From: Galaxea fascicularis
Taxonomy: Eukaryota > Cnidaria > Anthozoa > Scleractinia > Euphylliidae
Assembly (NCBI GenBank): GCA_948470475.1
Contig: OX419338.1
Span: 32,173,382 to 32,237,381, forward strand
Length of the DNA stretch: 64,000 nucleotides
Direction of reading: 5' to 3'
Made by a program: the position numbers and the translations under genes. Every line of letters starts with the position of its first letter. Position 1 is the first letter of the stretch. This document shows positions 22,082 to 33,209 of the stretch, piece after piece. Below the pieces are notes generated by a model. The model had not been told where the DNA came from, did not search any database, and saw only the letters and a program-made list of their open reading frames with translations.

Positions 22082-23765
22082 ATTACCGCTCAGAAGTTAT
22101 GCGCGGTGTTGGTATAGCTTTCCCCCCGGTTTCGGGTCAGTATCTTAACCAGTTTGCTCAGAGGAAAGTTGTCAAACGAAAGGCTAATAATTCTAACACT
22201 GATAATCATATCACTTGAATATTCTGTAGAGTTTACATGCTCCGTAGCTAGAGATGGTATCCATAGAAAACCTTCTTGATTTTGTTGTAGCTTTGATCAG
22301 AAACAGCCTTAGTGAAAACCTAGTAACCCAGAACATGGCGCGCATTGTTTTGTTTTTTCTTCTTAATTATTCCTAAGACGCTGGGTTTTACGGATGGCAT
22401 AGACCTAGTAAAGCCGAGGTGATGAATTTTTTTATTCTTCCACAAATGCTAATCAACTCAAGTCCCTGGAAACGTTATTTACAATTTTGGACCCCCAACT
22501 TTCTTCTCCGCATATTTTTAAAGTTATTGCTCGGGGCTCGGAAAAAAATACTAGTAACTCCCACACATGAGTAGAACCCACACTCCTGCAGTCAGCGAAC
22601 GCTAATTGGAATTCAGAGCGTGTATAACCAGCAGTCCCACACTCATGCAATCGACATTAAAACTGTCTACCGTAATTACACTCCCGCAGTCGGAAACTGA
22701 TTGAAATTCAGCGAGTGTTTAACCATTTCTCCCGCAGTTCCACGCTTTCAGCGAGTGTATTACGAGCGCTCCGATCCGTTGCCCGCATCCCCGGCGCAGT
22801 CGAAAATTAATTATTCACGGCCTATTTTTTTCTCCTTGGGCTGCTGAACATTGTTGAGGACAGGAAAATCGATGTCATTACAATGACGAAGACATGGATA
22901 AATTCTACAATTCTACTCACTGCCCGAAAAAACGGATTTACAACGATACAACCATAGCAAAATACCATATTTGATCGGCTTTGTTCATATTTGCTTAGAT
23001 GCAAATTTAACTAATGTTGCATTATATTTGCACCCAAAGCAAAGATGGTGAATACCGCGTTTACTCGTGTTCGTAATAGCAAATGTAAAGAAAACTGACT
23101 GTAAATTTGCGACAGCTTTTCCTTTCAGTGCAGTAAAGATGAGGTAAAAAGTTAAATTAACTTTAATTACTGCGCTAAAAGATGGATTTATACGTGTAGC
23201 AACTGACTATGTCACAAATACCAAATTTGTTACGGTTTGGTCGTATTTACGCGCAATTCAAACTTTCATTGTGTTTTCGCTACAATTACAAGTAAAGCAA
23301 AGACGGCAAATGTTGCTTTTACTCCATATTTAAATCGATAGCAAATACAAGACAAAAGTAATGTTTTCTTGAAGATATTTACACAAAAAAATTAAACTTT
23401 ATTTTTACACACAGTTGCATGTGGCTACTACTTTAAAATCTTCTTATAATTACACGTGAAAGGGATGAGAAACTTTGATCAGTTGTTGATCGATGTCGAG
23501 GCATCAGTGTGTGAATGATCAATCACCAACCTTTACTCTTTATGGGTGCTTACTATTTGGCGAAAAATTTCGGAATTCTGGGGAAAAATCAAATGGTACA
23601 GCAATTTTCACCGGAAATTCCATTCGGAAAGTAGCTACGGAAAATTACCATACCATTTGCTCACACTTCTTGCTTCCCGTCTCCTGTCCGAGAGAGTTGC
23701 TCGATTTTCGGAGCTAATGCAAAATTGTCTCACTCTGGGAACTGGAGCAAGTAAGTGCTCTGTTA

Positions 23766-24089
23766 AAGGAGCTACGTCACGCTATTTTAGCATATTTTTA
23801 AAGCTTTTTTAAAGACTGTTATGACACTAAAACTGTTTCATGTCGTCTGATGCTAGCAATGCGGCAAGGATGGAAATGGATTGAAACTTGAAAAGGTTGG
23901 CCCAACTTTTTCAAGTTTTGATGCTATCTCGACAAAAAACAACAAAAACCTCATTATGGGTTGCTCTCTTTGATAAAATTAAATTTGATATCCACCTCAT
24001 AGTTTATCAGGAACATTGTTTGTATAAATAAGTAACGGTTTTTGGAAAGAATTGATCCAAAACCACAAAATCGTCGTGACATAGCTCCT
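23766..24089 (+). mobile_element. MITE with TTA target duplication, empty site in copy 2
   Basis: Terminal repeats AAGGAGCTACGTCACG...CGTGACATAGCTCCT flanked by TTA (23763-23765, 24090-24092). Copy 2 at 42925-42927 has a single TTA and no element, giving the exact insertion site. A second member sits elsewhere in copy 2 (35155-35529). Confidence 0.8.
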
Positions 24090-24092
24090 TTA

Positions 24093-24369
24093 AGGCCGAT
24101 TTACACGATACGATTTTTGCTTACGACTGTCGCATGCAACTTCTGTAGCGCGCGCGCTGCTCGCGTCATCCAAAAAATCGTATACGACACTTGTCGTTCA
24201 ATATTAACTATACCTACGACTGTATGATTCAAAATCTTACGACAAATTTTAGGCCGCGTGCGTCTGTGGTAGAGAAGTTGTAGTAGCATTCATACGGTAC
24301 AACTTTGTTCTACGTTTTGTCGCATACGCCGAGACGCGCGCAAGAAATCGTACCGTGTAAATCGGCCCT
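24093..24369 (+). mobile_element. 277-bp MITE (GGCCGATTTACACG family), copy 1
   Basis: Terminal repeats AGGCCGATTTACACGATACG and its complement ending ATCGGCCCT. The orthologue is 42928-43193. Inverted relatives are 25414-25523 (half) and 43217-46490 (split by a transposon). Confidence 0.8.
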
Positions 24370-24397
24370 TAGTTTATTTGTTGCCTTAATTTATAAT

Positions 24398-24540
24398 GGT
24401 AATTGAACTGAGTGGAGTGTAATTTGGTCTGAAATTATACGCGTGATTTCAAAATCGAACGAGCGCGCAGCGCGAGTTCGATTTGAAATCACAAGTATGA
24501 TTTTAGACCAAAATTGCACGACACGAAGTTCAATTACCTC
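24398..24540. repeat. 143-bp imperfect palindrome
   Basis: GGTAATTGAAC...GTTCAATTACC with arms of about 65 bp meeting at a CG-rich apex near 24460 (GAGCGCGCAGCGCGAG). A long hairpin could form. Confidence 0.8.
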
Positions 24541-24756
24541 TTTATTACACCCATTTTGAAATCACACAGTTTTTTGTCAATATTAATATTTATTTAATGT
24601 TCACTTCAAGAAAAACAGTTTTGAATTTTGATATCCTTAAAAAAGGGATGTGATTTAGAGCAAAAAATGGTGCAATTTGGGAATAAATTGCACTGTTGAG
24701 AGCCAATCAGATTTCATTAATAACGAGCGATTTCAACATGGGTGTAATAAGTATAG

Positions 24757-24877
24757 GTAATCACATGATTCCGAGTGCAATTTGGAATAAATAAACACGA
24801 GTAAATTTTTTCAGACCAACAAAATTGCACGAGCCCGTAGGGGGAGTGCAATTTGTGGTCTTTGAAAAAATTTACGA

Positions 24878-24913
<36 letters not shown>

Positions 24914-24921
24914 GTGATTAC
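24757..24921. repeat. 165-bp palindrome with CCCGTAGGG apex
   Basis: GTAATCACATGATT...AATCATGTGATTAC with a nested inner inverted repeat around CGAGCCCGTAGGGGGAG. A truncated relative sits at 36300-36410 in copy 2. Confidence 0.8.
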
Positions 24922-24924
24922 TTA

Positions 24925-25413
24925 TTAATAATACACTTGAAAAAATAGACTACTTATAAAGCTTCAAGCCTATACATTGACTACTGAGGTACGCAGAAGG
25001 CATTGCCCTCGATCTTCCGAAACTTGGAGAAGCTTCGAAAATATCCGAAGATCACCGGAAGTGTTCGGTAATCTTCGGAAATCTTCGGTAGTATTCAGGT
25101 AATCTTCGGTAATCTTCGGAAGTGTTCGGGGGATCGTCGGACATCGTCGGAAGCATTCGGGTGATCTTCGGAAATGTTCGGCGATCTTCGGAAATCTTCG
25201 TGTGGTCTTCGGAAATCTTCGGAAGGTTTCGCACGATATTCGGCGGTCTTCGAAATACATCGGTTGGTCTTTGGAAGTCTTCGAGTCTTCGTTTTAACTT
25301 CGGAAATCTTCGTTGTAATTTGCACTCGTGTTACACTTTTGCACTGGTGTTACACTTTTTTGCACTGCTCTCAGCCAATCACAATCGAGTAATTTTTTCA
25401 AGTGTATTATTAA
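24925..25413 (+). mobile_element. 489-bp MITE carrying a CTTCGG minisatellite
   Basis: Terminal repeats TTAATAATACACTTGAAAAA and its complement bracket a degenerate tandem array (about 25015-25318) of roughly 10-13-bp units built on AATCTTCGG. On the minus strand the array yields repeated FRRLPKITED-like frames that are not a real protein. A second member is at 36414-37994. Confidence 0.7.
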
Positions 25414-25523
25414 GGGCGATATAGACGGTACAATTTGTCGCGCGTCTTGGCGTATGCGACACAACGTAGAACAAAGTTGTGCCGTGTGAATGCTCCTACA
25501 ACTCCTCTACCACAGACGCACAC
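25414..25523 (-). mobile_element. Half MITE at the duplication junction
   Basis: AGGGCGATATAGACGGTAC through CACAGACGCAC matches the first part of the MITE at 43217-46490, then stops abruptly where copy 2 begins (GAGAGTTTCAGG, 25524). It marks the breakpoint of the tandem duplication. Confidence 0.8.
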
Positions 25524-25662
25524 GAGAGTTTCAGGTCGCGCAGGGCAGTTGTATTATTTTGGGTAAGGGAAAAAGCATCCACAGCCCAAAATGGATGTAA
25601 ATGTAAACTGTATATAAAAAAAACAAACTATGAAAACCTACGAAGGTGCTGAAAATTATGGG

Positions 25663-25691
25663 AAGTAAGTAAGTAAGTAAGTAAGTAAGTA
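25663..25691 (+). repeat. (AAGT)n microsatellite, copy 2
   Basis: Orthologue of the tract at 6057-6086, ending in AATTAAAAG instead of AAAG. Confidence 0.9.
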
Positions 25692-26887
25692 ATTAAAAGT
25701 CTATTTAACGAGGATAAGACCAAATAACATGTAAACTCTAAAGAAAAACAGCTACGCATACAACGTGAAATGTTCAGAATAGCCTCTGCAGCAAATTCTT
25801 TTATGTAAAGGTGTGTTGCTGTATCACTTTTACATCGATTGTTTTGAAATATATGTGCTTCTTTTTCGTTTCAGGCGATGCAATATTCCCTTCCGTTTTA
25901 ACAGGGTCATATCGCTCAAATAATCGATTCCATATAAGTGATATTTCCCAGTTTTTAATTTCCAGGAAAGTCAACGTCAAACCAAGATACATGTATCACC
26001 GGATCAATCTAATATTCCATATGGTTACGGAAAAAGACATGAAACTCGGTATGTTGTATATTTACAACTTTAAAAATGGTCAGGATTAATTTGTCCTTTA
26101 TTAGCTTCGTATAGCTTTCCTCGGCCTTTGCTCTCGTAAACGGAACGGCGCTACAAATGTAAACAAGCGTCATTTGAGTCATTTTGATGGAGGTGCCGGT
26201 GAAAAAAGAAATTTAGCCCAAAAGTAAAAGTGTATTTTTAATCAATGACAGCCAAAATATGGTTATATTTTGGTTAAAAGCTGACTTGACTTATGACTAG
26301 CAACAAACAAAACGATACCCGCAGACAGGCAGTACGTGGAGTTGGAGCGTGATAAATACGAGTACCATAAAAACCACATGCGCACAATCTATGGTTACGG
26401 AGGCAATTCTCCGCTTTTCTTGGACTACGAGGAGAACGTTTCGACAAACTGGTCATAGAGAGATTACTGTTGAGCGATTTGACAAACTCAAAAACAGAGT
26501 GCCTTTTAGTACGAGACTTCGTTTCAGCCAAAAGATGAAATATGTTATCACCTATCTATTTGGGCGAATGGTTTGTGAAAAGAAAGGAAAAGAGTATGTA
26601 GAATGATTCTTTTAGAATTTGCATTATTCAGAACGTTTGTAGACTCAGCTGAAGGGTCATCTGAAATTCGATTCGATCAGCTTACACATGGAATTTGAAC
26701 GCAATTTTGGCCTCGCGAGTAGGACATTGTGACAAGCAAATTAAAAAAAAGGGCAAATTCCCACGACAGTAATCATTGGAGGAGGATGTTGAAACTTTTC
26801 TTTTCGTTTTGTTTTGCTTTCACAAATAGCCAGTGTGTTATTCCAGCGAGTCAGGATAGAGAATGATCTCTTTGGACATCAGTTAAA

Positions 26888-27065
26888 ATGTCAGCTTTCG
26901 GTAGGGAAAGAGAGCTTTATTCAACACTAAATTGCATCCGACCGAACCGGTCAGGGCATAAGGACACTGCGCAACTCACAAAATTGCCAGTATCGATCAG
27001 CGGCAACTCTCGGCCTTCTCTATAAAAAGGCCCAAATGTTGGCGATTTACTTTCCCTTGGAGCAG
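26888..27065 (+). pseudogene. Candidate exon, copy 2, frameshifted
   Basis: Orthologue of 7267-7440. A 4-nt insertion early in the exon shifts the frame; beyond it the ancestral frame is open through KKAQMLAIYFPLEQ to the donor CAG/GTAAGA, without the stop seen in copy 1. Confidence 0.35.
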
Positions 27066-27393
27066 GTAAGATTAAGGTCGCATAACTAAAGAGTTCTAAG
27101 AGGTAGAATCGGAGGAATCGAGGCATACAGACAGCATCACTATTCACCGCTTTTTCAACTTGCCAGTTGGAGCAACATTTTCGATCGTAAAATCGTAGAA
27201 TTCCAAAACACAGTCGTAGAATCGGAGAATCACGGACCTTTTCCTTATGTTTACAAATTAAACTTCTTAGAGAATCGGAACAACCGGAGAATCGCATAAT
27301 AAGTTGGCTATTTGCAAAATCGTAAAATTGCAAAGCACAATCTTGGTTCAACCTGCTCTCGCCCATAATTTCCGAAACGTTAGATCAATCAAT

Positions 27394-27522
27394 ATGCATG
27401 CAAAAAGCGGAAAACGCATAGTGCAGGTAAAGATTACCAATGCTCAGTCTTATTTCGATTCTTATGCTTTGTTTGGCGGAAAAAAAGTGTTAAACATGTA
27501 CTACCGTACATTGAGCAAGTGA
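27394..27522 (+). CDS. Small 42-residue open frame, copy 2
   Basis: Same frame and length as 7760-7888, ending TLSK. The frame extends upstream to 27304 without a stop, unlike copy 1. Product unknown; possibly a terminal exon of a dead gene. Confidence 0.25.
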   Translation: MHAKSGKRIVQVKITNAQSYFDSYALFGGKKVLNMYYRTLSK

Positions 27523-29355
27523 GGAAGTGAATTTATCCTTAGCAGTATTTTGTGTCGTGTCACCTGTCTGTTGTGAATGCTGAGTCTATCTACTGCTGCT
27601 TTCCAAAGGAATGCCTTACTGTCCATAAGACAAATAAATGCGCAGTGATGTGTAACTCTAATTGTTGTTGTTGTTGTTTTTTTTTTTCCTCTGCATTTTA
27701 TGTATCGATAATTAAATCTTGGCATAAGTATCGCTGGCCGTTTCTTAACTTTCTCAACATTCTGTCCTGTCTTTTGACTGCTAAGATTAATAAATATGTG
27801 TGTACTTGATTTTTAATGCATGTTTTCTGCGGGCTTTTCAATCAAACATGCTCACACTTGCTAAACCTAGTAATTTCGAGTCTGCCTTTCATGTGGAAAA
27901 CAATTTAGTTCAATTTAATTTATTTTCCATAAGCTTTGGATTCCCTCCCAGGCCCTTACTCCTTTCTAAAGTGGCCAATGAAAAACAGGTAAATAATAAC
28001 AACGTTCCTTTAGCGCGATAAAGGGCGGACGAAGAAAATAACCGGGGTATTCTTAAGGATAAACTTGCCTTTGTTGTTTTTTTCTTTTCAGTTCACTTTA
28101 ATTTAATGTCCAAGAATTCAGCGCGGATACAGAATTTCATGAGTGCATGAGTTGCCACGGCAGGGAGATAAACTAGGTGTATTGTAGATTGTCATATCTG
28201 ACGCCAAATTTTTAGATAAGCTTTAGATTGGAAGATTGAAGGCTTCGAATTCTAGAATATGCTAAATTTTGCGCCTTTCAACGCTAATAACTTGAAATGA
28301 AGCTTGAAATAAAAAAAATTAGTCAAATATGGCACAAAAGAGGTTTTGACTGATCACTGAGTGGTAAAATCAACTTTCTTTGCGTTCCTCTAGAGGAGAA
28401 AACTTGACACAAAACGTTTTCAGGACAAAAAATTTAATTCAGCGGCTTACAGTATTGCCGTAAATTGCGACCCATTCTTGAATACAAAACAATCCTTGAG
28501 CACTTCATTTGTTCCCCAATATCTCTGTTAAGTTCTAGTGGAATCGGCTTTTAAATGTTCGTGATATACCGTTTTTAAAATTAGCACCCCTACCAACATC
28601 TTTTTTAATATATTCATGGTCATATATGCCTTACGAGTATATTCATTTGGTTTATGGCGTTCTCGTTGCCGTTGCCGTCCTCGTTGGCGCCATGACAACG
28701 CCGAACCGTCGACTTTTTACATTTATCTTTGTGTCTTTAAAATATAATTGCGGAAAATCGCGTTTGAAAATTTGGTTATTTATTCTAAGTATACCATGAA
28801 TTAATAGTTTTCTTGGTGAAGGAAATCTCCCTTTTGGCGCAATGAAAAAAAAAAAAACGGCTATACCTTTTTTACTTTTTTTTATTTTAATGTGTAACAC
28901 ATTTTTTTTTTTTAATTTATCGCCACTAAGGCGAAATTATGATGAGAGGCGACTTATATGGCGTGATAGAGATTACAAGAAGTGCCATTATCCAATCACC
29001 AAAGGAGAACGGACTATGTGTTAACTCGCAGCAGCTTTTTGGTTTGGTTTTGGTTTTTGCTTAACTTGAACAACTTTTTTTTAAAATTCAATTGGATTTT
29101 AATTTAAATTTACTTTCTTTTAAGTTAACGCTAAGAACGGTTTTTCATTTCATTTTATTTTCAATAATAAAATTTTAAATTTCTTTTCGTTTACCAGTAA
29201 ACAATGCAAATAATTTAATGGCAGTTATCCGCCACCATACCCAAAACAGCAATTCTAGTTTTGCATTCATCCCGCAAATATTAGAACTAAACCTCTTCTA
29301 GTCCCAGAGAGGAAATTAAGAGACATTGCACCTTATGCCTGTATAGCTTACATTC

Positions 29356-29434
29356 CAAACTCGTTCCCTGGACCTTTCCCGTCGCTTTGACCCCACCCCC
29401 CAAAGCGAAGGGAAAGGTCCTGGGAACGAGGTTG
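29356..29434 (+). mobile_element. Palindromic MITE, copy 2 orthologue
   Basis: Same element and position as 11136-11214 relative to the sulfotransferase stop; one base of the outer arm differs (CAAACTCG). Confidence 0.75.
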
Positions 29435-29486
29435 CTTACATTCATATCTTCAAAAACGAAACGGACTTTTCTTAACTTTTCTAAAG

Positions 29487-30320
29487 TTAATTTTCATTGT
29501 TTTCTTGTGTTCCGTCTTTGTCCAGGAGTTCTTGTAAAGGGCCAGGGAAGTCGTAACCAAACATTTCAAAGTCCCGGCGGTAGAGCTCTGCAATCTTGTT
29601 TAGATATTGCATAGGAACCTTAGAGTAATACTCTAACACTGCTGATGTAGAGGTTGAATTGTGGAGCTTCGGGAACTTAATTTGATCGTGAAGTCCTAGC
29701 ATTGTCAGAAGGTGATCACCGTCCTCTCTCAGTGTTTCAAGGTGACCGATAAAATCATAGTCAATAACACATGGATAGCAGATTTGTTCGTATTGCCGCC
29801 AATGCTGGTTTCTTGTTTTGTTATCGGAAAAATAATGAATAAATTCCGGAAAACTCACGAAATGATATTCGTCAGGTTTGAAACTTTCAGGTCGCAGTGC
29901 CTTGACTATTTCTCTTCTGAGATCTGTCGTATAACCATACACTTTGATAAACTTATTATTATAAGCTGAAACCATTCGGTGCCATGGCTCACGCACGAAA
30001 AGGAACTTGGTATAGCTATTTAACCGCTTTGATCTTTCTTCCTCGCTATAACTGCTTAGTCGTCTCCACAATTTCCAGCGGAATATATTCTGAGGTTCTC
30101 CGCGAGCGCGAGCTAACAGATATGTCCACGTTGTAGTTCCTACCTTTGGCACCACGCAGTAGATATACTTTCGTTCGTCATCTACGGCAAGCATGTGCAG
30201 GTTTTCTGGTGTTGAGGGCTTTGCAAAAGGGCCCTGACTACAATATTCCTGAAGACGTCGTTTCCTGGCAATTTGTCTTTCCTCGACCTGGCTGATCTGG
30301 TTCGACAGCTTAGAATTTCC
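29487..30320 (-). CDS. Carbohydrate sulfotransferase, catalytic exon 3, copy 2
   Basis: Same length as the copy 1 exon (11267-12100), with acceptor TTTCAG at 30321 and the same PAPS-binding motifs PKVGTTTW and VREPWHRMVSAYNNKF intact. Four residues differ: Ser to Phe after QNI (loses the N-I-S sequon), Ile to Leu in YGYTTD-x, Gln to His in FPEFI-x, and Thr to Asn in MQYL-x. With microexon 33079-33036 and exon 1 41212-41092 the coding length is again 999 nt. The open frame is undamaged, so both duplicates may be active. Golgi lumenal catalysis is expected for the family. Confidence 0.88.
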   Translation of the reverse strand, partial: GNSKLSNQISQVEERQIARKRRLQEYCSQGPFAKPSTPENLHMLAVDDERKYIYCVVPKVGTTTWTYLLARARGEPQNIFRWKLWRRLSSYSEEERSKRLNSYTKFLFVREPWHRMVSAYNNKFIKVYGYTTDLRREIVKALRPESFKPDEYHFVSFPEFIHYFSDNKTRNQHWRQYEQICYPCVIDYDFIGHLETLREDGDHLLTMLGLHDQIKFPKLHNSTSTSAVLEYYSKVPMQYLNKIAELYRRDFEMFGYDFPGPLQELLDKDGTQENNEN

Positions 30321-31552
30321 CTGAAAGCACAGATACGATTGTCTCATTAGGGATAACTGTCAGCCGTCAAACAGCCTAATGATTTAACCGTCAACTATCC
30401 ACCGTAAAAGGGTTTCGAGGTCTTTTAAATCTCACTGTTTTAGCTTCTTATCAGGGACGTCTGGCTCTCAAAGAGATTTTGAACTTGTAACCAGTTTCCA
30501 TGCTTCCAGATGTATTCACCCCGCGTTCTTTTCCATTAATTTGCGCCAAACCGACTTTTATCTGACCTATCTGGAAATAATTCCGGTTTCACAACTATTA
30601 CATGTAATGATTTACTGGAGTGCAATGATAACTTGTTCGTGACCCACTTAACAAGTTAAGATCACGTCGGTCATGTCGAGCGTCCCGAAAGCCGTGGTGA
30701 GCTTCTATTGCAAAGCAGAAGCAGGCCCGTAACAAGGCTGACATTCCGGGAGAGGGGCTCAGCAAACAATCCAAGGGAAACTCCTCTACCCCCCTTCCCC
30801 CGTCTAGGGAGCGACGCCGACGGCAAGGAAAACATCAAAGTAATAGGTTTTACTGTGCAAACATTAACTCTGCACATTCACACTTTTTCAGTGGTACATG
30901 TGTTCACGGTTTCACGTTTTATGGAAGACGTAAATACCCGACGGAACCCTTTTCTTTTTTCATTTTCTTTTTCAACTTGGAACCGGTCCCTAGAATTTGA
31001 CTGCAGGAGAATTCGCCTAGAACTTAGCGAGTTGGAGGAATCGCGAAAAAGTTTGAAAGAACGCGGATTCACTCTATTGGTGATGTTTTCTCTACCGTCA
31101 CCGTCGTCGTATCTTCTGGTGATATTGTTTTTAACTTCCAAAAAACCCTTCTACGAGCCTGGAAGACAAACCAATCGAGCGATATAACACGCGAATCTTC
31201 ATTTTTAAGGACCAAGCATGCCAAAAGTGCATTGGAGCTTTTAAACAGCATTTGCCGTTCGACTTCCTCGTTTGGGAGATTTGCCAAAAAAAATGGTCTC
31301 GGCTCTGATCAAAGCTTCATGTCTCATCATTGGAGCTCTGAACAGATTGGTAAAATTAAATGGAAAAACGTTACTCAAAGGTGGACCTAGAGCTGCCACA
31401 TCCCGTGCAAGGCGACGGATGACAAAGCGAGTTCAATGGTGAGTAGAGTATTGAAAAGTTAGTTCTTTGCGCTGCAATATGTTGTTGTTGTTGTTGTTGT
31501 TGTTTTAAACGAGCTCTCAAATTGTTGACATTAATAAGCAACATATTATGAG

Positions 31553-32140
31553 TTAAGGAGGCTCGAAAGGGTTTTCAGCTGAGCGCGCGCGCGTAAACAA
31601 CACACGCCAAATCCATAACAAGTAAGAGCACGCGTGTGTCGCGCATGCTCAATGCTAATCTTGTCGACTCGAAATTTTTGAAGTTTCGAAACTTAAGTCG
31701 CTTATGTTTCCGCTTTCGCTCAGTAGATTTTTTTCGTTTTTTCGGTAACAACTAAGATCAATTAGCTGCGTCTATAGTCCGACTTTTGAAAAATTCTGTA
31801 TGGAGGAAAAAAATTGTAGAAACCAATAAAGAAAAAGCAGTTTTATTCATAATCTGCCCTACAGAATTTTTTAAAACTGAAATATTTTGAAGATCAGTTT
31901 GAGAAGATTTCACCGACCCGTTTTTTACATAAAATAAAAGATTTCGATTTTAAGGGCTTAACTGAATGCGTCATATGGTTGCCACGGTAACAGGTTTTCT
32001 GAAATAGGTGTCATGTAATGAATCTATGTTTCTTTTATTTCCGTGCCAAATTTCATAGTGATACGATGAACCAAACATAATTTAGAAAATAATTTGTAGA
32101 ACTTGTCTCGGGAAAATAAAACTATTTCGAACTATCTTAA
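31553..32140 (+). mobile_element. TTAA-site MITE, left, copy 2
   Basis: Orthologue of 13328-13940, slightly shortened internally; here TTAA is intact on both sides. Confidence 0.7.
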
Positions 32141-33035
32141 GTTATCGTGGCCGCAATTTATTTCTTAACAATTACTCTAACGTTGCAAATTTCACTTCAT
32201 TTCATCCGTGAAAGACCAAGATGACCTCCAAAACACAAAAGTTAATACTAAAAATACAAAGGCAAAGGTTAATATTAACTTCAACTAAAACCGTCAACCG
32301 TCAAAGCAAGCTTAGTACTACCCCCTGGAGATGACTTTTGTCCATGATAAGATGCCCGGCATGAAGATCCTTGTGGGCACTATAAGTTCCCTATTCGGAT
32401 GCCAGTCCACCGTAGGCACCCCCACTGAAGTCACTAGGGATATAGTTTTCCCCTTGATAGGTTACTTCTTCATCGAGGGATACTCCAGCACTTGTTAAAG
32501 AAGCTATGTTACGAGTTTTAATGTTCCTTTAAAAAGCTGAAAAGACATTGGAAAGAAAAATCTAGGATAATGGCTCGGTTTTGTTAAATATTTTTGCCAA
32601 AGCTACAAATAAGCAATTTTGTGAGTTCTGTTTCTTAGATTCATGTAGGGTTAAACGGTATGTTGTTAGATTTGAAGACCGGAAAACTGTAGTTTTTCGC
32701 CGTAAAGCAGAGACGTCGAGCATTAAGCAATGTTGGCCTTTGTATTTCTAGCGATATCTCGGTTACCTGTAGGGAAACCGTCAGGGAAACTATTACTAAG
32801 CTAAACTGTCTTGAGTGAATCGATAAAAAATACACGTAGTTACTCGTCATGGATGAAATAACTGACAGAGCTATTGCCAAGGCAAATCCGCCATATCTTC
32901 AATGTGCGCGCCAATTGTTTCATAAATAATGCGCAAGATGGATGCACCGTCCAATTTTATGGAACACTAACGCGATGAATACTCAATGTTTTTTATTGTA
33001 TCATTTTAGTGATTATTGGGGAAGGTAAATTTTAC

Positions 33036-33079
33036 CTGGAACTCCTGGTGCTGCAACCATTTCATCTTGGAATGTGTCA
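33036..33079 (-). CDS. Sulfotransferase microexon 2, copy 2 (44 bp)
   Basis: Identical to the copy 1 microexon over 44 nt. The acceptor is TTTCATTGCAG and the donor CAG/GTAAAATT; the flanking intron has changed while the exon has not, which supports selection on it. Confidence 0.7.
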
Positions 33080-33209
33080 CTGCAATGAAACAAAGACCAA
33101 GCTTTTATAGTTGAATTTAGCACATATGGGATCTGATCACAATAGTCCCGGTTTATTGAAAATAAAAACCTACACAAAAATTCTACGACTAGAATTAATC
33201 ATAGATCAG

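Larger units (their letters stand above)
5919..25523 (+). repeat. Segmental tandem duplication, copy 1
   Basis: The sequence from 5919 reappears from 25524 in the same order and orientation, interrupted only by insertions and deletions. Copy 1 ends in the middle of a MITE (25414-25523) whose full-length counterpart closes copy 2 at 43217-46490, so the two units abut. Segments found only in copy 1 are about 9470-10840, about 16378-16645, about 17680-20650, 23766-24092 and about 24388-25413. The unit includes one full sulfotransferase gene and several decayed coding-like segments. Confidence 0.85.

Noticed and set aside
24970..25260. Open frames of repeated FRRLPKITED-type peptide
   Set aside because: Translation of the minisatellite; several frames are open at once because the repeat lacks stops.
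25015..25318. CRISPR-like array
   Set aside because: The units are short, degenerate and contiguous without spacers, and they sit inside MITE termini in a eukaryotic context; it is a minisatellite.
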